Shown piece by piece: positions 45,812 through 54,369 of a DNA stretch of 64,000 nucleotides. The DNA is from Alg239-R122 sp041746135 (GTDB lineage Bacteria > Pseudomonadota > Alphaproteobacteria > Sphingomonadales > Sphingomonadaceae): assembly GCA_041746135.1 (NCBI GenBank), contig JBGTHQ010000002.1, positions 62,001 through 126,000 on the forward strand, given 5' to 3'. The position numbers and the translations under genes are program-made. The notes below the pieces were generated by a model that saw nothing but the letters and a program-made list of their open reading frames with translations, was not told where the DNA came from and did no database searches. Numbering within the stretch: position 1 is the first letter of the stretch; every line of letters starts with the position of its first letter.

Positions 45812-46842
45812 CCGGTTTTTCAGCCATGGTGCGCATGACGGATGATACCGGCATGTTGCAGCATAGTATTTTCAATATTCCCGACCGGCATCACGGGTAT
45901 TCCATCGATGACAATGTCCGCGCTCTTATTCTGATGAGCACGGCCGAAGACTTGGCTTGCTCAGACCGTACCGCATTCGGAGCGGTTTACGCGGCCTTTA
46001 TCCAGTCAGCATGGAATGATGAAACGGCGAGCTTCAGAAATTTCATGGGCTTCGATCGGCACTGGCTGGAGGAATCTGGGTCACCCGACAGCAATGGTCG
46101 CACCTTTTGGGCGTTATCCATTGCCGAACGCCAACATTCCGATCCCCAGATACGGCGGTGGGCCGCGACCTTGATAGACCGAACGATCGGACATTTTTGC
46201 GATGTTCGATCGCCCAGAGCGATGGCTTTTATATTGCTCGGAGGGCTGAATTTATGCCAGTCGCGCGCCGACCCTGGCAAGGCGCGATATCTGGTCGACC
46301 ATTATTCCGATCAGTTGCTTTTCCGGTATAACGAGAGTGCCACGGACACATGGAAATGGTTTGAAACGGTATTGTCATACGATAACTGCCGTATCGCAGA
46401 GGCTTTGGTCTATGCCGGCATCTATCGCGATTCAGACAGGTTGAAACAGACGGCTTCTAATGCGTTATACTGGATTATGGAGCTTCAGCTGTCCCCTGAC
46501 GGAATGTTCTGTCCAGTCGGGACGCAGGGTTTCGGCAAGCAATTCGAAACACCGCACCGATACGACCAGCAACCGTTGGAGGCCCTAGCGGCGATCGAGG
46601 GGTGTATCGCCGGGTACACGTTAAGAACTGATAATTTTTGGCTCAATGCGGGCGAAGCCGCTTTTGCGTGGTTCCAAGGCAAAAACGATCATGGCATTGC
46701 CGTAAGCGATCCCAAAAGTGGTGAGTGCTACGACGGCATTAATCCCGAAGGTGTGAATCTCAACCAAGGCGCCGAATCGGTATTGGCATGGCAAATGGCC
46801 ACGCGCAAAATACGCACGCTCAGGAAACTTGCTTCTTGTTAA
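45808..46842 (+). CDS. (alpha/alpha)6-barrel partner protein of the GT4/GH130 cluster
   Basis: A protein of 344 residues (TTG 45808, overlapping the previous stop as TTGA) or 338 residues (ATG 45826). It begins with the family hallmark MVRMTDDTGMLQHS ... IPDRHHGYSIDDNVRALIL and has several helical hairpins with Trp/Phe-rich ends (TDTWKWFETVLSYDNCRIAEAL, HRYDQQPLEALAAIEG). This domain is usually the C-terminal part of one long glycosyltransferase; here it is a separate gene. The fold resembles glycoside hydrolases or epimerases with (alpha/alpha)6 barrels. The activity is unknown. The GH130 gene starts six bases after it. Confidence 0.78.
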   Translation: MTGFSAMVRMTDDTGMLQHSIFNIPDRHHGYSIDDNVRALILMSTAEDLACSDRTAFGAVYAAFIQSAWNDETASFRNFMGFDRHWLEESGSPDSNGRTFWALSIAERQHSDPQIRRWAATLIDRTIGHFCDVRSPRAMAFILLGGLNLCQSRADPGKARYLVDHYSDQLLFRYNESATDTWKWFETVLSYDNCRIAEALVYAGIYRDSDRLKQTASNALYWIMELQLSPDGMFCPVGTQGFGKQFETPHRYDQQPLEALAAIEGCIAGYTLRTDNFWLNAGEAAFAWFQGKNDHGIAVSDPKSGECYDGINPEGVNLNQGAESVLAWQMATRKIRTLRKLASC

Positions 46843-46848
46843 TTTTGC

Positions 46849-48174
46849 ATGTTTATAGCGAAAAACAATTGTAGCGAGGCCACTGCGTTGAACCAAAAAC
46901 TGTTTAATCACGATCTCCGTCTTCACGCGAATGCCGAGAATGTCGTCGTACGCCCATTTAATCTGGCATGGCAGGCGAAAGACGCGGAACCAAGCAGAAC
47001 CGAACGCATGCTCGAACGTATTTTTTCCCTGGACGAGGCACAGGTCAAACGCGAGTTGGCGAAGGTGTTCCGCGACTTTGGAAACCGCCATTGGCAGACC
47101 CGCGATATTTTCCGGAAGCGCTTCGAGGACATCAAGGCGCATAGCAATTTTGGCGGCCGAAATATCACACAACCTCTGTCCGAGCTTATCGGCGCATATT
47201 TTTGTCACGAATATAGTTATGCGTCGGCAGCCCTGATGAATCCCAGCGTCACTCTGCACCCCGATCAGTCGGGAATGGGTGATGGATGGCAGCGCATTAT
47301 AATGTCTATGCGTGCTGTCGGCGAAGGTCATATCAGTTCTGTCGCATTTCGGGAGGGGGTTGTTGGGCCAAATAAGCATTTTAGCTTATCTCCTGAACCC
47401 CCCACGTTTACTGCGGCAGACTTGGCTACCGGTAGCGAAATGCTTGGTGAGGGGTCTGTGAGTGTATACCGGAACAAGGACAGCACGCTATCAGGCACCG
47501 TGCTTTTTCCGATAACGGACGCCCAGAAAAACGGACTTGAAGATCTCCGCCTGACGCGTATTCGGACCGATGACGGCAAGTTTCTATGGGTCGGGACCTA
47601 TACGGCCTATAGCGGACGTGAAATACAGTCCGAACTGCTGTTCACCGACGATTTTCGCAAATTCGACCTCGTCCCGATGTCTGGGAAGGCCGCGGTCAAC
47701 AAGGGTATGGCGCTGTTTCCCAAAAAAATTGGCGGTGAATACGCCATGATCGGGAGACAAGATGGGGAAAATCTTTTCCTTCTGCGTTCCCCGAACATAT
47801 GCGAGTGGAATGACGGCGTAAAAATTATGGAACCGCGTTATCCATGGGAATATGTGCAAATCGGCAATTGCGGTCCGCCCATCGAACTCGATCAGGGCTG
47901 GTTGCTGCTAACCCACGGTGTCGGCGCTATGCGCAAATATTCTATAGGCGCCGCGCTATTGGATAAAAAGGATCCTTCAAAAGTCCTGGGCCGAACCGCC
48001 ATGCCGATACTTTCGGCTGACGAGGAGCTGCGCGATGGATATGTGCCGAATGTGGTATATTCATGCGGTGCGATGAAGTGCGGCCCGGACCTTTTCCTGC
48101 CTTATGGCGTAGCCGACAGTTCGATCGCATTTGCATTCATGCCAATCGATTCTATTCTGAAAAGGCTCGTTTAA
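46849..48174 (+). CDS. GH130 family glycoside phosphorylase/hydrolase
   Basis: A 441-residue five-bladed beta-propeller enzyme. NPSVTLHPDQSG, SSVAFREGVV, and the catalytic-type LEDLRLTRI (Asp232 as general acid candidate) are the GH130 landmarks, with KGMALFPKKIGGEYAMIGRQD and GNCGPPIELDQGWLLLTHGVG later. GH130 enzymes act on beta-mannosides, by phosphorolysis or hydrolysis. With its GT4 and (alpha/alpha)6 partners it would make or recycle a mannose-containing oligosaccharide. Whether it is a phosphorylase depends on phosphate-binding Arg/His residues, which I cannot place with confidence. Confidence 0.87.
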   Translation: MFIAKNNCSEATALNQKLFNHDLRLHANAENVVVRPFNLAWQAKDAEPSRTERMLERIFSLDEAQVKRELAKVFRDFGNRHWQTRDIFRKRFEDIKAHSNFGGRNITQPLSELIGAYFCHEYSYASAALMNPSVTLHPDQSGMGDGWQRIIMSMRAVGEGHISSVAFREGVVGPNKHFSLSPEPPTFTAADLATGSEMLGEGSVSVYRNKDSTLSGTVLFPITDAQKNGLEDLRLTRIRTDDGKFLWVGTYTAYSGREIQSELLFTDDFRKFDLVPMSGKAAVNKGMALFPKKIGGEYAMIGRQDGENLFLLRSPNICEWNDGVKIMEPRYPWEYVQIGNCGPPIELDQGWLLLTHGVGAMRKYSIGAALLDKKDPSKVLGRTAMPILSADEELRDGYVPNVVYSCGAMKCGPDLFLPYGVADSSIAFAFMPIDSILKRLV

Positions 48175-48206
48175 AGATATCACGAAAATACGCAGGCGCG
48201 CGAGTT

Positions 48207-48941
48207 TCAAATTTCGGGAATCTGGCTTTTGACGATTTTCCTGTGATAGGGTGCCTCCCAATTTTCATCCACCATCCGTCCCGAATATTGCCGGGCTGCC
48301 GATATTTCGCCATGATGAGCCAACATAGGATTGGTCGAACCTTGTAAGGCCTCGTCTCGTTCAAGTATTTTCTTGTGGAGCTTCTCGTAACGGCTGTCGC
48401 TACGCAGTTTTTCGAACTGGTCATGCAAGTTCAAGACTATGGCCGGGTATTCGAAACGCCGCGCCTCACGCGATGCGTTCGGATGTAATCCCACAGCAAA
48501 AAATGCCCGTCCACCAAAACTGAGCGCGAAATCTTTGTTCTTAGGCTGTTTGCTGACCGCCTTGTCATGATTTTGGCCAAGCCATTCGTCCTTGTCAGTC
48601 CACGATTGGAGACGTTCCCAAAAGTGATTTTCAAATTCCTCCTCGGTCAGCACGGTTGGCGCGCTGAAAAGGATGGCAAGCGAACGAAAATCGTGATTGG
48701 GCGGATCGTAATCTTTTGCGAACTTCAGAATATGATTGTGGATTGCGACATCATCCCATGCGGATATTATCGATCTTGCGCGGATGAATTTCAATTCGGA
48801 TCGGTGCAGAGACGCCTTGGCCCCCGTACACGGAAAGTGCGCCTGTTCGACATGCTGGCGAAACAGATCGACAATCGGATCCTCATCCGAACTGTCTAAA
48901 ATAGTCCGGTTATTGTAAGGAAGTGCGAGGCTATCTGACAT
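48207..48941 (-). CDS. YqcI/YcgG family heme-dependent N-hydroxylase (GntA/DcsA-like)
   Basis: A 244-residue protein of the YqcI/YcgG family. FPCTGAKASL (36-45), the TEEEFENHFWERLQ helix, FALSFGGRAFFAVGLHPNAS with His153, ARRFEYPAIVLNLHDQFEKLR and the C-terminal MLAHHGEISAARQYSGR are all characteristic. Known relatives are heme enzymes: DcsA hydroxylates the guanidine nitrogen of L-arginine in D-cycloserine biosynthesis, and GntA N-hydroxylates the guanitoxin precursor. The substrate here is open. No cycloserine or guanitoxin genes surround it, so it stands as an orphan. It converges on the GH130 gene with a 32-base gap. Confidence 0.85.
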   Translation of the reverse strand: MSDSLALPYNNRTILDSSDEDPIVDLFRQHVEQAHFPCTGAKASLHRSELKFIRARSIISAWDDVAIHNHILKFAKDYDPPNHDFRSLAILFSAPTVLTEEEFENHFWERLQSWTDKDEWLGQNHDKAVSKQPKNKDFALSFGGRAFFAVGLHPNASREARRFEYPAIVLNLHDQFEKLRSDSRYEKLHKKILERDEALQGSTNPMLAHHGEISAARQYSGRMVDENWEAPYHRKIVKSQIPEI

Positions 48942-49336
48942 TATTATACTCTATTACATATTCTGAAATACCGTATGATGCTTGTTCAGACATCGTCGGC
49001 AGGGAATTTAAGTGAATGGCTTTGCCAGTCAAAGACTGTCGCGAAATATAGGTATTTCATCGTCCACTCTTTACTGCTTCCAAAACAATTCATCGCTAAC
49101 GAAAGTTAAAATCCGGTCGATTGGAGATATTTATTCAATTTTATAATAATTCTATTCGCGGTTTTGAATTTTGATACATGTAGCTTTCCATACGGACGAG
49201 CCGGTATATGGTTGCACAATGCAACTATAAATCGCTTGCCGGTGATTTTCTTTTGAAAGACCATGGTGCCAGTTGCGACTGGGACCGATCAACACCGCCC
49301 TGTTAATGCCGAGGCACTTGATCTAGTCTTTGCATT
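48942..49336. other. AT-rich divergent intergenic region
   Basis: It separates the heme N-hydroxylase gene (minus) from the flavin monooxygenase gene (plus), so it should hold both promoters. No clear palindrome, repeat or open frame was found. The composition changes to GC-rich just to its right. Confidence 0.4.
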
Positions 49337-50536
49337 ATGGGCAGCACAGTTATTATCTGCGGCGGGGGAATAGGCGGATTGACGGCAGCCCTGTGTCTGG
49401 ATCATTTCGGGATGGACGTTACAGTGCTGGAACAGGCACCTCAGTTCACGGAAATCGGCGCGGGCATACAAATCAGCCCCAATGGCATGAAAGTGCTGAA
49501 TGCGCTTGGACTGAAAGACGCAATTGCAGCGATTGCCTTTCGCCCGGCCGCATCTACCATGCGCATTGGCACTAGCGGCGACACGATATTCGAAAGGCCG
49601 ATGGGACCACGTATGGAGCAGCGTTACGGCGCGCCCTATCTGCATATCCATCGTGCCGATCTGGTCACTGTGCTGGCCAAAGCACTGCAGCAACGGCAAA
49701 GGTTTGCGGTGCGCACAGGTGTTACCGTTCACGGATATACGCAACATGAAGGCGCTGTGCAGGTCCATACGAGCCAAGAGACGATGGATGCCGATATCGT
49801 AATCGGTGCGGATGGGATCAAATCGGCGATCCGTGCGCACATGCCGGACGAAGACCCTTCCGGTTTTTCCGGTCAGCGTTTTACCGGCAATGTGGCGTGG
49901 CGGGCGGTCGTGCCCGTGGCAAAGCTGGGCCGTCATGCGCCCGAACCCAAAGCGACGGTCTGGACCGGCGAGGACAAGCACGCCGTGACCTATTTGCTGC
50001 GCGGCGGCGCACTCGCCAATTTCGTCGGCGTGGTGGAGCGCGATGACTGGCGCGAAGAAAGCTGGACTGCTATCGGTACGCGCGCCGAGGTGCTGGCCGA
50101 GTTTGCCGGTTGGCATCCGGTCGTCACCACCCTGATCGAACAGGCCGATACACATTACCGCTGGGCGCTGTTCGACCGCAAACCGATGCGCCATTGGACC
50201 GACGGCCACGTGGCACTGCTCGGCGATGCCTGTCATCCGATGCTGCCCTTTATGGCGCAGGGCGCCGCGCAGGCAATTGAAGATGGCTATGTGCTGGCGC
50301 GCAGCTTGTCCGAAACCCCCGATGCGGCCGAAGCGCTGCGCAAATATGCCCGCAAGCGCCGGATGCGGACCGCGCGCGTTCAGGCTGCGGCGCAAGCCAA
50401 TATAGAGATGTTCCATCATCAGCGCGGACCCAGGCGGGCGCGCACGTTCGGCCCGATCTGGGCGGCCGACAAATTTGCCCCCGGCCTGATCGATACAAAG
50501 CTCGACTGGATTTACGGACATGATGTGACGGCATGA
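49337..50536 (+). CDS. FAD-dependent aromatic monooxygenase (salicylate/3-hydroxybenzoate hydroxylase type)
   Basis: A 399-residue group A flavin monooxygenase. The FAD motif is GGGIGGLTAALCL (10-22), with EIGAGIQISPNGMKVLNALGL, the DG motif (IVIGADGIKSAIR) and the GD motif (HVALLGDACHPMLPFMAQGAAQAIEDG). It uses NAD(P)H and O2 to hydroxylate an aromatic acid. The style is closest to salicylate hydroxylase and 3-hydroxybenzoate 6-hydroxylase; kynurenine 3-monooxygenase is a more distant option. No ring-cleavage gene is nearby. No obvious ribosome binding site precedes the ATG. Confidence 0.87.
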   Translation: MGSTVIICGGGIGGLTAALCLDHFGMDVTVLEQAPQFTEIGAGIQISPNGMKVLNALGLKDAIAAIAFRPAASTMRIGTSGDTIFERPMGPRMEQRYGAPYLHIHRADLVTVLAKALQQRQRFAVRTGVTVHGYTQHEGAVQVHTSQETMDADIVIGADGIKSAIRAHMPDEDPSGFSGQRFTGNVAWRAVVPVAKLGRHAPEPKATVWTGEDKHAVTYLLRGGALANFVGVVERDDWREESWTAIGTRAEVLAEFAGWHPVVTTLIEQADTHYRWALFDRKPMRHWTDGHVALLGDACHPMLPFMAQGAAQAIEDGYVLARSLSETPDAAEALRKYARKRRMRTARVQAAAQANIEMFHHQRGPRRARTFGPIWAADKFAPGLIDTKLDWIYGHDVTA

Positions 50537-50677
50537 CCGGGTGATACCCGCAGTTGGATGGCAGAAGTTTCAGGCACAATAGATTTGCCTGACTTGATGA
50601 GATGCCTCAAGCCGCCCATGTACCCTATGCGCCATACCAGCGTTCACGCCCAAATTCCTCCTTAGGAGAATATCGAT

Positions 50678-51556
50678 ATGACGGACCTGCCTGACTATAG
50701 CCCGCCCAAGATCTGGACATGGGACAAGGAAAATGGCGGCAAGTTCGCCAGCATCAACCGTCCGGTGGCCGGACCGACGCACGACAAGACACTGCCCGTG
50801 GGCAAGCATCCCTTCCAGCTCTATTCGATGGCGACGCCCAATGGCGTGAAAGTCACCGTCATGCTCGAGGAGCTGTTGGAGGCCGGTCACAAGGGCGCCG
50901 AATATGATGCCTATCTGATCGATATCAGCAAAGGCGACCAGTTCGGCAGCGACTTTGTCGATATCAATCCCAATTCTAAAATCCCCGCGCTGATGGACCA
51001 TAGCGTCAACCCGCCGGTGCGGCTGTTTGAATCGGGCTCTATCCTACTGCATCTGGCCGAAAAATTCGGTGCATTCCTGCCAAAAGATCCGGTGGCACGC
51101 ACCGAAACGCTGAACTGGCTGTTCTGGCAAATGGGCAGCGCACCATATCTGGGCGGCGGCTTCGGGCATTTCTATACCTATGCACCCGTCAAGATCGAAT
51201 ATTGTATCGATCGTTTTTCCATGGAAGTGAAACGCCAGCTTGATGTGCTCGACCGCCAGCTTGCACATAATCGCTATATTGCCGGCGACGAGTACAGCAT
51301 TGCCGATATCGCGATCTTCCCTTGGTATGGTGCGCTGGCATTAAACCTTGTCTATGAAGCCGCCGAATTTCTCGACACCGCATCGTATAAAAACGTGATG
51401 CTCTGGGCCAGGGAAATTGCCGAGCGCCCTGCAGTCAAGCGCGGCAAGATGGTCAACCGCGCATGGGGCGACGAAGACGCCCAATTGCGCGAACGCCACG
51501 ATGCCGACGACTTTGAAACCAGAACGCAGGACAAGCTGGCGGACGCGTCGGGATAA
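50678..51556 (+). CDS. yghU: YghU-type glutathione S-transferase
   Basis: A 292-residue GST of the Nu/YghU class. Matching phrases are PPKIWTWDKENGGKFASINRP, VGKHPFQLYSMATPNGVKVTVM (thioredoxin-like domain) and INPNSKIPALMDHS, then FESGSILLHLAEKFGAFLP for glutathione binding. The helical domain follows (AGDEYSIADIAIFPWYG). E. coli YghU binds two glutathiones and reduces disulfides and organic peroxides. AGGAG precedes the ATG. It is 141 bases after the monooxygenase and could share its transcript, but there is no overlap. Confidence 0.9.
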   Translation: MTDLPDYSPPKIWTWDKENGGKFASINRPVAGPTHDKTLPVGKHPFQLYSMATPNGVKVTVMLEELLEAGHKGAEYDAYLIDISKGDQFGSDFVDINPNSKIPALMDHSVNPPVRLFESGSILLHLAEKFGAFLPKDPVARTETLNWLFWQMGSAPYLGGGFGHFYTYAPVKIEYCIDRFSMEVKRQLDVLDRQLAHNRYIAGDEYSIADIAIFPWYGALALNLVYEAAEFLDTASYKNVMLWAREIAERPAVKRGKMVNRAWGDEDAQLRERHDADDFETRTQDKLADASG

Positions 51557-51568
51557 ACATTCCTTGCG

Positions 51569-52021
51569 TCAAGCCCGTTCGTCCTTGGGCGAACCGAGCG
51601 AGATATAGGACGTGATCGCGTGCACCTGCGGCTGCGTACCCAGCACGTCGCCGTGGAATGATTTATAGGCTTCAAGACTGGCAACCTCGACGCGCAGCAG
51701 ATATTCGACCGCGCCCGTCACATTGTGGCATTCGCGCACTTCGGGCGCGGCCAGCATCGCTGCCTCGAATGCCTGCGCGTCTTTTTTAAGATGCTCGGAC
51801 AGCCCGACCATCACGAATATGGTGATTGCCGACCCGAGCTTGCCGCGGTCAAGGATCGCACGATAACCGGCTATCACGCCGCTGCGCTCCATATCCTGCA
51901 CCCGGCGCAGGCAGGCCGACGGCGACAGCCCCACTTTGCGGGCCAGATCGACATTACTGATTCGCCCGTCGCGTTCGAGCACGCGCAATATATTGAGGCT
52001 CAGGCTATCCAGTTCGGTCAT
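51569..52021 (-). CDS. Lrp/AsnC-family transcriptional regulator
   Basis: A 150-residue regulator. LDSLSLNILRVLERDGRISN, then VDLARKVGLSPSACLRRVQDMERSG, forms the winged helix-turn-helix, and AITIFVMVGL onwards the RAM ligand-binding domain (GAVEYLLRVEVASLEAYKSF). I list ATG 52021, which gives the standard N-terminus. ATG 52051 is an alternative with AAGG nine bases upstream. Lrp proteins sense amino acids. It is divergent from the indoleamine-dioxygenase-like gene 95 bases away, so control by tryptophan or another amino acid is a reasonable inference. Confidence 0.88.
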   Translation of the reverse strand: MTELDSLSLNILRVLERDGRISNVDLARKVGLSPSACLRRVQDMERSGVIAGYRAILDRGKLGSAITIFVMVGLSEHLKKDAQAFEAAMLAAPEVRECHNVTGAVEYLLRVEVASLEAYKSFHGDVLGTQPQVHAITSYISLGSPKDERA

Positions 52022-52116
52022 ATATGCGGTAATATCCGGATAAACCCGCATAAAAGCAAGCACCTTGCGCCCACAATAGCATATTATTGCTTCCAAAGCT
52101 GATTTGGGAAAAAGAC

Positions 52117-53283
52117 ATGCCGCTTGCACTATCCGATTATGATCTGTCGCCCGAGCGCGGGTTTTTATCCTCGTTTGACCCGGACCAGGTCGAGCTGCCC
52201 GAGCTGCTTCATCCTGTGCGCGATGCGGCACAGAGCCTGCCGGTTACCATCGTGGCCGGCAAAGTGCGCACGCATATCGAAGCGATCCCGCATATCGACC
52301 TGACCGATTTTTGCGCGACCGCGCCCCTGGCGCAGCAGCGTATTGCGATGGTGCATTATTCATTCCTCGTACAAACCTATGTCTGGGGCGAACCGGACGC
52401 ACCCAAAAGCCTACCTGCCAATATTGCCGAACCGATCTGGCGGATCGGCCGGTCGATTGGCCAGCCGCCGTTGCTGCCCTATTCAAGCTATGTGCTCGAC
52501 AATTGGGCAAAGATTGATCCGGACGGCCCGATCGACCTGTCCAACCTGTATATGATTCAGCCATTCCTCGCTGGACAGGACGAGGTGTGGTTCGTGCTGG
52601 TGCATGTCGCGATCGAGGCCGAGGCGGGCCAGATACTCGCCGCCATTCCCGATGTGATGGCTGCGGTGGAACAGGGCGATACTATCACGATCAAGGACGG
52701 CCTGTCGCAAATGATCGCGGCATGGGACAGGATCAATGCGATATTTGACCGCATGCCCGAACGCTGCGATCCCTATGTCTATTTTCACCGCGTGCGCCCG
52801 TGGATTCACGGGTGGAAAAACAATCCGGCGCTGGGCGACGGGCTGATTTACGAAGGCGTGGCCGAGACTGGAGGCAAGCCGCAGGCGTTTTGCGGGCAGA
52901 CCGGATCGCAATCGTCGATCGTCCCGGCGTTCGATGCATTTATGGGGATCGAACATGCCGGCGATGCGCTACGCACTTTCCTCGACGAGTTGCATATCTA
53001 CCGCCCGCCACTGCACCGCCAGTTTATCGACGATGTTCGCAGCGAGAGCAGCTTGCGCGGCTATGTTCTGGACAGCGACGATGCGGAGTTGAAAGAACTG
53101 TACAACACCAACGTTCTCAAACTCGCGCGTTTTCGCACCCGGCACCTCGAATATGCAGCCAGTTATATCAACAAGCAGTCGAAAGATTCGGCGGGCAATG
53201 ACAGCGACGTCGGCACCGGCGGAACCCCGTTTATGAAATATCTCAAGAAACATCGCGACGAGGCGGAATCGCACGTGATCTGA
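52117..53283 (+). CDS. Indoleamine 2,3-dioxygenase-like heme protein
   Basis: A 388-residue protein of the IDO family. RGFLSSFDPDQVELPELLHP, then HYSFLVQTYVWGE near the heme pocket, SSIVPAFDAFMGIEH and the proximal heme ligand His343 in RFRTRHLEYAASYI, with the late GTGGTPFM loop, fit the family. It would open the indole ring of tryptophan to N-formylkynurenine with O2. Bacterial IDO homologues vary in substrate and some make natural products, so tryptophan is only the default. ATG 52117 is used; the frame extends to 52087. No kynureninase or formamidase is next to it. Confidence 0.87.
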   Translation: MPLALSDYDLSPERGFLSSFDPDQVELPELLHPVRDAAQSLPVTIVAGKVRTHIEAIPHIDLTDFCATAPLAQQRIAMVHYSFLVQTYVWGEPDAPKSLPANIAEPIWRIGRSIGQPPLLPYSSYVLDNWAKIDPDGPIDLSNLYMIQPFLAGQDEVWFVLVHVAIEAEAGQILAAIPDVMAAVEQGDTITIKDGLSQMIAAWDRINAIFDRMPERCDPYVYFHRVRPWIHGWKNNPALGDGLIYEGVAETGGKPQAFCGQTGSQSSIVPAFDAFMGIEHAGDALRTFLDELHIYRPPLHRQFIDDVRSESSLRGYVLDSDDAELKELYNTNVLKLARFRTRHLEYAASYINKQSKDSAGNDSDVGTGGTPFMKYLKKHRDEAESHVI

Positions 53284-53352
53284 CATCATGTAATTTCATA
53301 AGGAATGGTAAATCTGGCTTGACGTGCGCGGCATGGGCGTTACCTCCGGCGC

Positions 53353-54369
53353 ATGAAATTCTTCTCCGACAACGCCGCTTCGGTCCACCCCAAAGTTATG
53401 CAGGCTATCATCGATGCCAATACCGTCGACACCGCCTATGACGGCGATGCGCTGAGCCAGCGGTTGGACGACGCATTTTCACGCCTCTTCGATACCGAGG
53501 TGAGCGCGCTATGGGTGCCGACCGGCACCGCGGCGAACTGCCTTGCGCTGGCGGCTTTATGTCCGTCGCACAAGGGTATTGTCTGTCACGAAATGGCGCA
53601 TATCGAACAGGATGAAGCGGGCGCACCCGGATTCTATACCGGCGGCGCAAAGCTGATGCTGCTGCCCGGCCAAGGGGCGAAAATCGATGCCGAGACGGTA
53701 CGCCATCACCTGTCGGGCATTCGCGACGACGTGCACCAAGTGCAGGCCGCCGCTGTGTCGATCACCAATGCCACCGAATATGGCCTGACCTATAGCCCGA
53801 ATGAAATCGCGGCCTTGTCGCACGTGTGCAAGGAACGCGGGCTCGGCCTGCATATGGACGGTGCGCGCTTTGCCAATGCGGTGGCGTCGAGCGGCCTACA
53901 TCCCGCCGATATCACCTGGAAAGCCGGCGTCGACGTGCTGAGCTTTGGCTTCGTAAAAAATGGCGGCATGAGCAGCGAAGCGATCATCTTTTTCGACCGC
54001 GACCTGGCCGCCGAGACGCATTATCGCCGCAAGCGCGCGGGGCACTTATTGTCCAAGGGCCGCTATCTCGCCGCGCAGTTGCTGGCGATGCTCAAGGATG
54101 ACTTGTGGCTGGCAAATGCACGCGCCGCCAATGCAGGTGCGCAACTGATCGCGCAAGCGGCGGGCGAGCGGCTGGTCTATCCGGCTCAGGCGAACGAGTT
54201 ATTCGTGCGGATGGATGCGGACGAAGCGGAAAGTCTGCGCGCACAGGGTTTCGATTTTTACGACTGGGCCCCCGCCGAGGACGGGCACGGCCAGGTGCGG
54301 TTCGTTACCAGCTGGAACCAGGATAAAGAGTCCGTTGCGCCGCTGGCCAAAGCCATCGGTGCGCTTTGA
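53353..54369 (+). CDS. Threonine aldolase family PLP enzyme
   Basis: A 338-residue fold-type I PLP enzyme resembling low-specificity L-threonine aldolase: FFSDNAASVHP at the start, VPTGTAANCLAL, HMDGARFANAVA with the PLP-binding Asp169, and SFGFVKNGGM with Lys202 as the Schiff-base residue. It would split L-threonine or another beta-hydroxy amino acid into glycine and an aldehyde. It lies 69 bases after the IDO-like gene and overlaps the exporter gene as TTGA, giving a dioxygenase-aldolase-exporter unit. Confidence 0.88.
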   Translation: MKFFSDNAASVHPKVMQAIIDANTVDTAYDGDALSQRLDDAFSRLFDTEVSALWVPTGTAANCLALAALCPSHKGIVCHEMAHIEQDEAGAPGFYTGGAKLMLLPGQGAKIDAETVRHHLSGIRDDVHQVQAAAVSITNATEYGLTYSPNEIAALSHVCKERGLGLHMDGARFANAVASSGLHPADITWKAGVDVLSFGFVKNGGMSSEAIIFFDRDLAAETHYRRKRAGHLLSKGRYLAAQLLAMLKDDLWLANARAANAGAQLIAQAAGERLVYPAQANELFVRMDADEAESLRAQGFDFYDWAPAEDGHGQVRFVTSWNQDKESVAPLAKAIGAL

